Origin: a virus | IMG/VR virus record: IMGVR_UViG_3300033984_000205 | Coordinates: 1 to 64,000 of that record | Direction: 5' to 3' (one strand) | Length of the DNA stretch: 64,000 nt | Part shown: positions 43,291-54,200 of the stretch, piece after piece | Position numbering within the stretch: position 1 is the stretch's first letter | How the letters are laid out: each line of letters starts with the position of its first letter | Position numbers and translations under genes: made by a program | Notes under the pieces: generated by a model | The model's database searches: none | What the model was told of the DNA's origin: nothing | The model's input: the letters and a program-made list of their open reading frames with translations, nothing else

Positions 43291-46200
43291 TTATCTTTCT
43301 GATTCAGTTCTTTGAAGAGCTGAAAAATTAAAGATTAATCTTGTATCAGCAAAGTTATCAAATATCAGTCTTACAACCAAGAACTTATCTCTAAAACTTT
43401 CAAGTTGAGTCCAATCTTTATTAAAGTCAATAGCAGTAGGATTAACTATCTTATCTATATAGTAATTACTTTGAAGAGCAGAACCATTTTTTAAGAACAT
43501 AGGGACAGTATAATTGTCTCTTATATCTCTTAAATTATTCATAGTCCAATCTCTTTCATTTCTATCTATAGTAGCTTGAGTTAAGTTATTTGTTGTTTGT
43601 TGTAACAAGTAATTTACATTACTATCTTGTTTAGGTACTAAGTTAAGAACACCACTAATCTGCTGAGTATTATACAAAAGTATCTTATTAAAAGTTACAT
43701 ACCTTTGATCTAAGTACTCTTCAGAAACAGTATCAAATTTCTTAGCTTCAGTTTGGAATAATAAACTATCCCACACTTTAGTTGTCATAGCACTTGGATT
43801 ATCTACATACTCTACAATAAAAGGATACCTTACATTATAGAAAGTCTGATAATGATTAGGCCTATTATGTTTAAACAAGTATCTAGAATTTTCATTCCAA
43901 GAATAAAACTTCTCTTGTACATGCATATAGAAACTAGGTATATAAGGATGCCAACTTACCCATTCTTTTTTCTTTAAAGAGTAAGACATAGTGTATCCAT
44001 TATTTACAATCTGAGGTACAAATGTTGCTCCTTGACCTTGTTCAACAACAGGTACTGGTTTTGTACTAATTATTTCTATATCAATAGGAGTTTTTATAGC
44101 AGCAAGAATAGTATTCATATCTAAAGCAAATTGACAAGGAGATATAATAAGATTACTTGCAGGACAATCTATAGTTAAAGGACTTCCTACATTACTTCTA
44201 TCAGGTTTTATATACCAACCATACTGTTCTAACCCTGGTTTTCCATCTGGTCCTAGTAAAGTAGAATATGGATTGTTTAAGAGTTGACTTTTTACAGATT
44301 CCCATTCAGCATTTGAAAAGTACCTGTTTCTAGGTATAGCATTAACTTCTGCTAAAGTATAATTTCTCCCTTTTATAGCTCCTAAAGCATGTAATATAAA
44401 AGGTTTTGACTCTGCTACTGTAGCTATAGGATAATTAATACCTATAAAAGTTTCAAAAGTAGAGTGAATTCCTCCTGTTTTTGTAAAATTAAAATAATTA
44501 TTTACATACCCACCATAAGGTTGATTTGCAAAATTTAATGTTACATCATTACCAAAATTATGATAAATAGGGCGTGACTCATTAACAAATGAAATTAGTA
44601 ATACATTTTTTCTTCTCTCTATAGGAATTAAACTGGCAAGATTTAACCATCTTTCAGTCTCATCATAAAATTCTCTTAATTGTCCTATCCAACCTGAAGG
44701 TATTAAGTCATTTGTAATCCAAGAGTTTAAACTTTGTTGAATTTGACTTCTGTCATTATCATCAAAAGAACCTGTCTTATCATAATAAACCCAAAGGTCA
44801 AGATCATTAGGTACAGTAGTAAATCCTTGAACAATAGTAGTAACTTCTTGATCAACAACTTTTTCAAATTGCATTTTACAATCTTTTACTCCTATATAGT
44901 TCCAACCATCTTCAAGTCTATCTGCAATAATTTGAGCAGGGTTAATAAAGATTACAGAGTCATCTCCTTCAGTACATAATTGATGAGGTACAGAAGGAAG
45001 ATTAACAATTTGCTTATCTTTTTTTGTAATAATTAATCTTTCTTTATTGCTATCATAAGTAGAAAGAAAACCTGTTCCTATTGGATTTGAAGGGTTGTTT
45101 CTATATGGATAAGGTACAAGATTAGTATTATAATATTGTTGATCTACTGAAAAGTCCATGTGAGTTTTAAAGTAGTTACTATTCCCATTATCACTTACAG
45201 GTTCTAATTGTTGACCATTAAATAGATACCATTTCTTTTCTTTCCAAGAAGGGAAAAATACTCCAAACTTAGTCTTAGTTCTTGCCCACTTATGAATATT
45301 TCCAGCAGAAGAATTTGCATCATCTACAATCTTTCTAGGAGGTACTGAGAAGTATTCTCCTGTACCAATAAAAGATATAATATCAGAAGTGATTCTTTCT
45401 TGGAAAGTCTGAGGACAATGCCATAACCCTTCTTCAGTGTGTATATACAAATTATTTTGTATTCTGAATATGTCTGTTATTCTTCCTGTTTCAGCTTCAA
45501 GGTCTTTATAATTATTAGGTAAAAAAGCTCTAAAATTATCTGTAAGTTCTTCTTGAAAGGCTTGTTCAGACCAATGAAATCTATGAGGAAAGGTTTCTAC
45601 ACAATCTGAACAACAATCATATTCTAATCCTAAATGATTATATGCTTTTTGACGATTTCTTCTTTTATAGTCAGGGTTAAGTGCATATACTTCTGCACCT
45701 GCTACTCCATAATAACCTCTTCCTCCTTTTCTATTAGCATCTAAATAAGTTAATTTCTTAACCATGTGAAAATCTAAAGCAGTTGTAGGTTCTATCTCTT
45801 CAGTTCTTACAGACCAAATATCAAAATACTCACGATTTCTTTCAACTACAGTAGAACCTGTTTCAATTAAACCTGGAGCATTTAAGAAGTCAGGAGTATT
45901 ATCTGAAGCTCCATGTCTTAACCCTACATTAACTGCAGACTCAAACCATAAATTAGCACAATCTCCTAACCACTGAATTTCATCATCTGATGGATTTTTT
46001 TCAAATCCTCTTTGATCTCCTGAAACTGGGTCTATATCATATTGTACATAATCATCTTTAATAGTATCTCTAAGTCCTTGATTATAAAGAACATTGTAAG
46101 CTTTATTCCAAGCTTCTTGATTAAGTCCTGATATAGTTAAAGTAGTTGCTATACCTACTGCAGCTCCTGCTACTGCTAAACCTGCTGCTGCAACTATTAA

Positions 46201-49152
46201 AGGAGTACCTGCTCCAAGAGAAAATATAGTTAATACTACTGCACCAATTAATAATAGTCCAGCCCCAATAAATTTCCAAACAGAAGTTTTACCTGCTCTC
46301 TGTTTCATTCTAATGTCATGATAAATACTATTTACATATCTCATAGAACTTACATAAGTATCTCCATTCCAAATAGCAGTAGTCCCTGTATTTGTAAGAT
46401 TATCAAATACTTCAGGATTTTTACTTTCTTTATAATATGGAGTTAACCTAAAATTAGAATAAGGTTCAAAGTTATCTCTATATAGATATACATAAGGAAG
46501 ACTTGATACAGTTTCAAAAGAATAGTTTTGAAGTAATTGTATAATACCTACTTTATTATCACATGCTAAGTTAAATACATCTACTCCTTTATTAGCACTG
46601 TCTTTAGTCAACTTATCCTCTAAAGCAGATAAATAATAAAGGTCTTTAATATTAGAAGGACTAAGAGTAAAAGAAGTAGAAGAAGCAAACTCAGTTATGT
46701 TATCTCTAGTTTTTATATGAAGACTTAGTCCATCATCATCACTTTCTCCTTTTTTATGTTTACCTGATACATATCCACTACCATCAACTATATCTCTAAT
46801 TTTAGCCATACTTTTAATGACTTGAGTCTTATTAAATTGTCCTTGTTGAACAATTTTACTAAAAGTAGCATATTTTTTATCATTAAATTTATGTTCAGGA
46901 TATATTAATCCTAAAGTATCCTTTTTAATCTTAGAAGCTATTGTACCATATTGAGGAAATAAAAGTCCTTGTGCTACAAAATTCTTTTGTTGAGTTGTAG
47001 AAGTTAGTACAGCACTATCAATAACAGTTTTATCTGATTCTGTTCTTTCATTTCTTACTATGTAATATCCTGTAATTTTTAATCCATTAGTATCAATTAA
47101 AGAAGGTCTATAAATATTAGAGAAATTAAGACCAAAAACTTCAGTAGTATATAAAGGATCTGAATTTTCTCTTATTCCTACTCCTATAACAATAGTATAA
47201 GTAACTTTTGTTACAGTAGAAGTTCCTGTATACTGATACATTCCTGAAGTAGGATTTAAAGTAGGGCCAGTTAGTACAACTGTATTAACATCAGAAGGAA
47301 TAGGTGCAACTTGAGGATAAGTACCATATGCAAAGTTTTCTACAAGACTAGTTACAAGAGGAGCTGTATCACCATACAAGTTTCCTGAATTAGTAGTATA
47401 ACTTACATTTGCAGTAGTATTGTTTCCTACTTCAACAGCATAATCATAAGGATCTACTACACCAGTAAAAGTACTTTGTGTAGAATCTTCAGTATATTTT
47501 AAAGTAAAATCATAAGCTTCAAAAGTTACTGGATTTCCAAAATCAGCAAGAGTTGCTGTACAATTTTCAGGGTCAGAACATTCTGCAGGAACTTTGGCTC
47601 CTGTCCTTGTAGTAAGAACAGATATATTTTTTACAAAACTTGGTGCTTGATTATCAGGGACTTTAGTTATAAAAGGAATATTATGATCTGTTCTTAAAGG
47701 AAACCTATGATGTCTTATAGATCTACCATTTAAAGGGTCTCCTTTAGAGTCTGTCCCCCAATAATCTTCTACTCCACAAAGACTATTATCAGTGTAATTT
47801 GTCTCTTCACAACTGTTATTAGTATTACTCATAGGATAAATCTCATCACCTGTGGCAAACTTTAAATCTGAAGCATAGTTATTATTTTTTCCAGGGATAT
47901 GAAATACAGGAGTTGTTGTATTGTCTTCAAAAATATAAACAATACCTAAAGAATATATTTCTCCTGGCATATATCCAAGGCCATTAAAATGAGCTGCAGG
48001 ATCTTTAGCATTACTCTTATCAGGTTCAGAGACTATTACAGTTTTAGTAATTAAATCTGTATTGATTTTACTTGCATACTTTTGAAGTTTACAATAGTTT
48101 ACTTGTTTACCTTCTACATCTCCAAGTATTAGTCTATTTTCAATCTGTTCTATACTTTGAGCTTTCTCAATAATATTATTAAACATTGTAATCTCTGCCT
48201 GAGTACCTGTGCTTTCATAATTAGAACCTGTATAATAAAATACATTATTTCTTGTAGAAATTTCAGCAGTATATTTAGTATCACTAATTTCTCCATTACC
48301 TGCTGCAGCTTCAGTAACAGCTAATCTATAAAAAGGAAAAGTAGTATCTAAACTATTAATATCAAAAGTTATTTTGATAGCTTTATTACTAACTTCAAAG
48401 TTTAAATAACTATCATTTCTTTCCATAGTAACTCCTCTCTTATCTCTATAAGATATAGTAGAAGGAGTGTTATAAATAGAAATAGTTTCAGTGCTTGTAA
48501 CAAACTCTGTAGGGTTAAAGTCTTCATCAAGATACTGAATAGAAAAGTTATAAGAACCTGGAGCCAAAGTCCCTGCTCCATCTACAACTGTAATATCATC
48601 TACAATTGGAATCTTTTTGTAAGTCTTAAATAAGTTAAATTTAGAAATATCCCAATTCCCTGAAGGATCTTGAAACTCTTCTTCTTTATCAAAAATAAAT
48701 ATTCTAGGTTTTGGATCAACCCAATATATAACTCTTTCACATCCTCTTCTTAATCTAAAGGTTGCATCAATTTGTTGAGTAACCTTAAAACCTAATTTTT
48801 CTAACTGGTCATGGTCACTTACAGCAACAGTAGAATTACATTCTTTATCAACAATAATTATAGCAGAGTCTCCATTAGAGTGGGCTAAGAATATTGCATT
48901 ATTTTCTTCACCTATGTAACACTTACCTATAGGAATATATCCTGAAGGTAATAGTCCATCAACAGTTAAATCATAACACTCTTGGTTAGACTCTTCATTT
49001 GCAATAAAACCATAATCTCCTTCTTTAGTTTCATTTACTCCTGTAAGAACAAATCTAGTTGTTCCTTCAGGTTGATTTACTAAAGAGGAATCTGTATTTA
49101 ATCCTCCAGGAATGTTTACACTAACTCCTCCTTGTTGTTTTTCTTTAGCCAT
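43291..49152 (-). CDS. Muzzle / tail-stabilisation-like protein with vWA-like insert
   Basis: 1,953 residues. The N-terminus GGVSVNIPGGLNTDSSL plus a long beta-rich region is typical of the crAss-like muzzle protein, related in role to P22 gp10-type stabilisation proteins that close the tail tip. A hydrophobic block at about 940-1000 (LLLIGAVVLTIFSLGAGTP, Ala/Gly rich) is unusual for a beta propeller and may be a membrane-active element. Near 1453-1545, LDLWVYYDKTGSF gives a MIDAS-like D1458-x-T-x-S1462, and a later strand NVLLISFVNES completes a vWA-like pattern. It sits between the connector gene and the cargo genes. Confidence 0.72.
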   Translation of the reverse strand: MAKEKQQGGVSVNIPGGLNTDSSLVNQPEGTTRFVLTGVNETKEGDYGFIANEESNQECYDLTVDGLLPSGYIPIGKCYIGEENNAIFLAHSNGDSAIIIVDKECNSTVAVSDHDQLEKLGFKVTQQIDATFRLRRGCERVIYWVDPKPRIFIFDKEEEFQDPSGNWDISKFNLFKTYKKIPIVDDITVVDGAGTLAPGSYNFSIQYLDEDFNPTEFVTSTETISIYNTPSTISYRDKRGVTMERNDSYLNFEVSNKAIKITFDINSLDTTFPFYRLAVTEAAAGNGEISDTKYTAEISTRNNVFYYTGSNYESTGTQAEITMFNNIIEKAQSIEQIENRLILGDVEGKQVNYCKLQKYASKINTDLITKTVIVSEPDKSNAKDPAAHFNGLGYMPGEIYSLGIVYIFEDNTTTPVFHIPGKNNNYASDLKFATGDEIYPMSNTNNSCEETNYTDNSLCGVEDYWGTDSKGDPLNGRSIRHHRFPLRTDHNIPFITKVPDNQAPSFVKNISVLTTRTGAKVPAECSDPENCTATLADFGNPVTFEAYDFTLKYTEDSTQSTFTGVVDPYDYAVEVGNNTTANVSYTTNSGNLYGDTAPLVTSLVENFAYGTYPQVAPIPSDVNTVVLTGPTLNPTSGMYQYTGTSTVTKVTYTIVIGVGIRENSDPLYTTEVFGLNFSNIYRPSLIDTNGLKITGYYIVRNERTESDKTVIDSAVLTSTTQQKNFVAQGLLFPQYGTIASKIKKDTLGLIYPEHKFNDKKYATFSKIVQQGQFNKTQVIKSMAKIRDIVDGSGYVSGKHKKGESDDDGLSLHIKTRDNITEFASSTSFTLSPSNIKDLYYLSALEDKLTKDSANKGVDVFNLACDNKVGIIQLLQNYSFETVSSLPYVYLYRDNFEPYSNFRLTPYYKESKNPEVFDNLTNTGTTAIWNGDTYVSSMRYVNSIYHDIRMKQRAGKTSVWKFIGAGLLLIGAVVLTIFSLGAGTPLIVAAAGLAVAGAAVGIATTLTISGLNQEAWNKAYNVLYNQGLRDTIKDDYVQYDIDPVSGDQRGFEKNPSDDEIQWLGDCANLWFESAVNVGLRHGASDNTPDFLNAPGLIETGSTVVERNREYFDIWSVRTEEIEPTTALDFHMVKKLTYLDANRKGGRGYYGVAGAEVYALNPDYKRRNRQKAYNHLGLEYDCCSDCVETFPHRFHWSEQAFQEELTDNFRAFLPNNYKDLEAETGRITDIFRIQNNLYIHTEEGLWHCPQTFQERITSDIISFIGTGEYFSVPPRKIVDDANSSAGNIHKWARTKTKFGVFFPSWKEKKWYLFNGQQLEPVSDNGNSNYFKTHMDFSVDQQYYNTNLVPYPYRNNPSNPIGTGFLSTYDSNKERLIITKKDKQIVNLPSVPHQLCTEGDDSVIFINPAQIIADRLEDGWNYIGVKDCKMQFEKVVDQEVTTIVQGFTTVPNDLDLWVYYDKTGSFDDNDRSQIQQSLNSWITNDLIPSGWIGQLREFYDETERWLNLASLIPIERRKNVLLISFVNESRPIYHNFGNDVTLNFANQPYGGYVNNYFNFTKTGGIHSTFETFIGINYPIATVAESKPFILHALGAIKGRNYTLAEVNAIPRNRYFSNAEWESVKSQLLNNPYSTLLGPDGKPGLEQYGWYIKPDRSNVGSPLTIDCPASNLIISPCQFALDMNTILAAIKTPIDIEIISTKPVPVVEQGQGATFVPQIVNNGYTMSYSLKKKEWVSWHPYIPSFYMHVQEKFYSWNENSRYLFKHNRPNHYQTFYNVRYPFIVEYVDNPSAMTTKVWDSLLFQTEAKKFDTVSEEYLDQRYVTFNKILLYNTQQISGVLNLVPKQDSNVNYLLQQTTNNLTQATIDRNERDWTMNNLRDIRDNYTVPMFLKNGSALQSNYYIDKIVNPTAIDFNKDWTQLESFRDKFLVVRLIFDNFADTRLIFNFSALQRTESER

Positions 49153-49154
49153 AA

Positions 49155-50171
49155 TTATCTCATATAAGATGAGTTACCTGATGTATATCTATATTTGTTT
49201 GTAAAGTTAGGATCATTAAAGATTCTATCTTCTGCTTGTCCAAGTTTTCCAAAGAAACCATAGTATCTTTTTCTTCTTGGTAATAAGTAGTTACTACCTT
49301 CCATAAGGTCTTCATACTCATCAGTTCCCCAAGGCATCTTGGCTTTGTTCTTAAATTGCTTAATGTATTTTAACCACCTTGCTTCAGCTACTTGAGCTAT
49401 TTGCATAGCCCCTTCTCTGTGATTCCAAGCTTCTCTTTCTTTAGTTTTCCAACCTAAGTAATAAGTAATAGCAGCCTTAGCAGATTCATCATCAGGAATC
49501 ATAGGATAACCTGTTTCTTGATCTACTCTTTGTCTTAAGTAAGCTACTGCTACATATCCTTCTTTAAAACTAAATCTAAGTTGGTCTCCAACAATAGTAT
49601 ATTCATCTGAAAGACTTGAAGTATTCTCATTATACAATCCTGCATTACATTCTGTCTGACAAACTAGACTATTAAAGAAACTATGATTAGCTAATCTAAC
49701 AGGAGTAAATTTAGTTCTGTAAGCTTTAGAATGAACCCAACCTAAGTATTCATATTGTAAATCAAAATAAGGTCTGTAATAACCTATTTCTTGATCTCCA
49801 ATTAATTCTCCTTGGCAATCTACAGCAACTAAATCATCTGTCCAGCCACCACAACAAGAATCTGGAGAACTAATAGGTACTAACTCTTCAGCAATAACTT
49901 GTGGTGTACAAGATACAACATCAGTAGGAGACCAAGCATTATTCTTGGCAACCTGAATAATATAATGTAATCCATTAGGTAAAGCTGCTTGATAATTTCT
50001 AACTTCAAGAAAGGCAATACCTTCTTCAGAAGCAGAAGCCATTTGCATAAATCCTAGTGCCTCTCCTATCCATTCTATAGCCTCATCTTCATTAAGTTCA
50101 ACCCCTCTGAAGTCTCTCATATACTTAGATAGTATAGTGTCTACTGTAACATATTGAAATCTATCTTGCAT
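49155..50171 (-). CDS. Connector / ring protein (podovirus tail-hub type)
   Basis: 338 residues, starting MQDRFQYVTVDTILSKYMRD and containing VELNEDEAIEWIGEAL and MIPDDESAKAAITYYLGWK. The last segment resembles the helix of T7 gp11/P22 gp4-like proteins that bridge portal and nozzle. The C-terminus is basic and aromatic (LLPRRKRYYGFFGKLG). A Cys pair occurs in SPDSCCGGW. It lies directly upstream of the muzzle gene in transcription order, which fits a ring of the tail. The fold is not certain from sequence. Confidence 0.6.
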   Translation of the reverse strand: MQDRFQYVTVDTILSKYMRDFRGVELNEDEAIEWIGEALGFMQMASASEEGIAFLEVRNYQAALPNGLHYIIQVAKNNAWSPTDVVSCTPQVIAEELVPISSPDSCCGGWTDDLVAVDCQGELIGDQEIGYYRPYFDLQYEYLGWVHSKAYRTKFTPVRLANHSFFNSLVCQTECNAGLYNENTSSLSDEYTIVGDQLRFSFKEGYVAVAYLRQRVDQETGYPMIPDDESAKAAITYYLGWKTKEREAWNHREGAMQIAQVAEARWLKYIKQFKNKAKMPWGTDEYEDLMEGSNYLLPRRKRYYGFFGKLGQAEDRIFNDPNFTNKYRYTSGNSSYMR

Positions 50172-50185
50172 AATCTTTTATTTAT

Positions 50186-51202
50186 TTAAGGTACACAAAT
50201 ATAAGTACCATTTATATATATTTTACTATTAGTAGTAAATATAACTGGAGTTCCTTGAATTAGTAAACTTTCAATTAAAGGTTTGGGAGTTGCTGTAGTT
50301 TCTTTTAACCAATGCAAATCTAACACTAAAGAATTAGGCAAATGATCAGCAACCATTTGTATATGTCCATTTAATTCATCAGGAGGTAAGGCTGTATTAA
50401 CCCAAGACCATGCAGAAAAATGATTTGCTGCTGTAGGTATAGGTAAAAATGGAAGTTCTGTTTTAAACTGTCCTGTCCCAAAATTAGTAACAGTAGACAA
50501 ATCTATAACAATATTAAATGAAACCATTTGTCCAAACCTTACATAATAAGAATTATAGGTAGGATATGTTCCATTACTTCCTGTAAAAGTTAAACCTGTT
50601 GCTTGAAATACAGGAGACCAACTAGTAGTAACTGGTCCAATAGTAGAAGCATCTGCCCAAGTTGTATTATAATTAGAACCATTAACTTTTACTAAGACTT
50701 GTCCAGCAGTTCCTCCTATAGCAACTCCTGGTCCAACTGCTCCTTGTATTCCTTGGTCACCTTTGTCACCAGTATTTCCTGTGTCTCCTTTTATTCCCTG
50801 AATACCTTGTTGACCTTGTATCCCCTGTATTCCTTGAATTCCTTGTATTCCTTGCAATCCTTGAGGTCCTTGTAGATCTCCTACATCATCCCAAGTATTA
50901 GTTATTGTATGCCATACATATAAAGAGCCATCAGAAATAAGTAACCAAGCTTCTCCAGGATTTCCAGGAGCACTTCCAGCTCCAACTTGAAATGCTGCAA
51001 GATCAGGGTAAGAACCAAGCACTGTTAAAGCTGCTCCTACTTCTCCTTGAATCCCTTGTGTACCCTGAATTCCCTGAGTTCCCTGAGGACCTTGGATTCC
51101 TTGTGGTCCTGGAGTAGTCTCTACTTCAGCCACCTTGTGATAAAGATCAACAATTCTTTGTTCAGCTTTACTTATTCTTGGTAATATCTGTCTTTCTTGC
51201 AT
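50186..51202 (-). CDS. Collagen-like appendage/fibre protein
   Basis: 338 residues. An N-terminal helix SKAEQRIVDLYHKVAEVE (11-28) probably anchors the trimer to the particle. Collagen-like Gly-X-X repeats run at about 32-56 and 112-159, separated by a small domain (LGSYPDLAAFQVG, SLYVWHTITNTWDDVG) of the kind seen in phage fibres. The C-terminal 180 residues form a beta-rich tip domain with Trp/Tyr residues, a candidate receptor- or glycan-binding head. The same anchor motif EQRxVDLYxK recurs in the 57027-57830 protein. Confidence 0.78.
   Translation of the reverse strand: MQERQILPRISKAEQRIVDLYHKVAEVETTPGPQGIQGPQGTQGIQGTQGIQGEVGAALTVLGSYPDLAAFQVGAGSAPGNPGEAWLLISDGSLYVWHTITNTWDDVGDLQGPQGLQGIQGIQGIQGIQGQQGIQGIKGDTGNTGDKGDQGIQGAVGPGVAIGGTAGQVLVKVNGSNYNTTWADASTIGPVTTSWSPVFQATGLTFTGSNGTYPTYNSYYVRFGQMVSFNIVIDLSTVTNFGTGQFKTELPFLPIPTAANHFSAWSWVNTALPPDELNGHIQMVADHLPNSLVLDLHWLKETTATPKPLIESLLIQGTPVIFTTNSKIYINGTYICVP
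50725..51106 (-). repeat. Collagen-like GXX coding repeats
   Basis: Two runs of Gly-X-X triplets, mostly GIQ/GPQ/GTQ, at about 51031-51106 and 50725-50869. The near-identical GGAATTCAAGGA-type units may be prone to slippage and length change between related phages. Confidence 0.75.
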
Positions 51203-51208
51203 GGTTTA

Positions 51209-54200
51209 TCATGTTATTATTGTTGTTATTCCTCCATCTGCTATTCTCCAATTATTTGGTGCTGCTTCTAGTTCTCCTCTTTTTATACTTGAGTTTGCTG
51301 TATACCTAGCTGATCCAAAACTTATGTTTGTTGCAAGTGGCGATGATATATTTGGTTGTACACCATTTACTATCCATCCATTATATATTGCATCTAGGTT
51401 AGTTGATGAGAATGTGGCTGGTGTTTTGCCAGTCATAAAATTAGTAAAATTAGTTACTCCAAAAACATTCCACGAACCTATATTTTGGTTAAAATTAGTA
51501 ACACTATAGGTGCTACTAGCAAACATACTAGACATATTAGTCACTTTACTCACATCCCAATTTTCAAGAGACTCATTAAAAGCAAAAGCACCCTGAAACA
51601 TAGCACTCATATTAGTAACATTACCAACATTCCAAGTTCCAATAGGTTGGTTAAAGGTACTAACTGGTGCATTGTCATTATAGAACATAAATGACATATT
51701 AGTTACCTTACTTGTATTCCACATACTTATGTCTTGATTAAAATAACCATTTCGTAAAAACATTGAACTCATATTTATTGTTGTTACTGATGCATCTCCA
51801 CCAATGTTCAATAAGTTTAATGGTTGGTTGTATCTGCTTGCAGTAAACATACTTCCAAAATTATTAACTTTAGGCACATTCCAACCACTTATTGTCTGAT
51901 TAAATGCATTATTATATGTAAACATACTATTCATAGTAGTAACATTGCTAACATTCCAGTTACTAATATCTTGGTTAAAAGTAGTAAAACCAACATTAAA
52001 AAAGCCAGCAAACATATTACTCATATCAGTCACATTACTCACATTCCAATTTCCAATAGGTCTATTGAATAAGAAAGCTTGATGAAACATTTTGCTCATA
52101 GTGGTAACACTACTTAAACTAGAAACATTTGGTGTAATTCTTTCCCATCCAGCAAGAGGTTGATTAAATGCTCTAGCATTTTCAAACATACTTACCATAT
52201 TAGTTACCTTACTCACATTCCAAGAGTCAATAAGTCGATTAAAAGCAGAAGCACCATTAAACATATCAAACATACTAACTGATGTTGCAGTGGTATTTAT
52301 GTTCCAACCATTTATTCCTATTGGTCTCGGTACTGGATTCTCTGGATTCTCTTGATTGTTGTCTCCATTATTAAAGGCAGTAGCACCAGCAAACATTTTT
52401 ACAAATGCTGTTACTTTAGATACGTTCCACTTACTAATATCTTGATTGAAATTAGGGGCAACCCAAAACATAGCAGTCATATCAACTGATGCTGCTTCAG
52501 TGTTTATGTTCCAATCTCCAATATATTTATTAAAGTCTCTAGCACCTTGGAACATACCATAAAATGACGTCACCTTATTTACATTCCATAGATTAATATC
52601 TTGATTAAATGCTAAACTATATTGGAACATGGTACCCATATTAGTAATATTGCCCATTGTAGATACATTACCTGGTGTACTTCTTTCCCAATTGCCAATA
52701 GGTTGATTAAAGGCAGAAGCATAAGCAAACATACTATTAGTACTAGTCGCCTTACTTACATTCCAACTACTAATATCTCTGTTGAAAACAGATGCACTAG
52801 CAAACATACTATTTAAACTAACTGATGTTACACTTCCTCCTATATTCCAATTATTTATTTTAGATTTTGTAATATCATCTTCATTTCCATTATTAAATCT
52901 AGATGCTCCATTAAACATACTTGTAAAATTATTAACTTTACTAACATCCCATGGTGTAGCCCCTGTTCCTAAATTAGAGTTAAATGCAGGAGCAGGAGAA
53001 AACATAGAATCCATATTAATTGGACCTGTTATATTACCACCTATATTCCAAGGTAATTGATTTCCTACTCCATCTCCAAGTGCAAATCCATTATTAAAAG
53101 TATTACAACCGTAGAACATTTTATTAAAGGTTGTCACTTTAGATACATTAAATAATGATATGTTAGAGTTAAATGCAGGAGCACTTACAAACATACCAGC
53201 CATTGTAGTACAAGAAGATGTATCCCAATTTAATTGGTTTCCTGTTCCAACACCAGGAGCAAATCCATTATTAAATACTATACAGCTATCAAACATGCCT
53301 GACATTATAGTCACGTTAGATGTATTCCAATCACCTATATATCTATTGAATTTTTTACAAAGAATAAATGGATAGTTTAATGACACTGATGATGTTGTAC
53401 TAAATCTCCAATCATTTAATGGTGTACTATTATCCCCATTGTTAAATTCCCAACAATTATAAAACATTCCTTCAAAAGTAGTAACATTAGATACATTCCA
53501 ACCACCTATACATTGATTAAATAAAACACAACCATTAAACACAGCGCCCATAATAGTAACACCACTAGTATTCCATTCATTCATTCTACCAACAGTAGTA
53601 ATTTTAGAACAATTTAAAAATGCACTACTAAGACTAGTCACTCCAGTTAAATCAATCACATCAGTTATTCCAGACATGGTCATATTAGAACATCCATTAA
53701 AAGAAGCTTGAGATATTTTTAATTTACCCCAACTAGATATAGACTTTATTTTTAATCTATCATTGACACTATTAGTATTCCCAAATCCAAAATTGAAATT
53801 ATCTCCAAGTATCCTTACTGTATATTCTCCTGGTGTTGTATATGTGTGTATTCTATTTGCAACAATATTAGTACTATTCATAGTACTATACTGATTATCA
53901 CCCCAGTCTATCCATATTGATTTTCCAACAGGAATACTAGTTATTGGTAATTGTATTTGATTAGCAGCTGATGAACTTTGTAATATACTTAACTTTACAT
54001 TTCCAACAAAACCTACTGGTGTAATTCTGAAATTAGCTGGAAGGGTTGTTGTTGTTGTTAAATTTATTGTGGTGCTAAGATTGTTAGTAGACACTGTAAC
54101 ACTAGGTGCATCCCCGAAGTTAATTATAACCTCACCTGTTGAGCCTGCAGAAAATGTACATATTATTTGCCAACTCTGCCCCGCAGTCATAGCCATGCCA

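Noticed and set aside
51201-53375. Several + strand frames opposite the repeat adhesin
   Set aside because: Antisense shadows of the repeat codons. They recur with the repeat and have no leaders or recognisable domains.
51480-53740. Regularly spaced repeats resembling a CRISPR array
   Set aside because: They are diverged coding repeats of a BspA-type protein in one open frame, with no constant direct repeat and no unique spacers.
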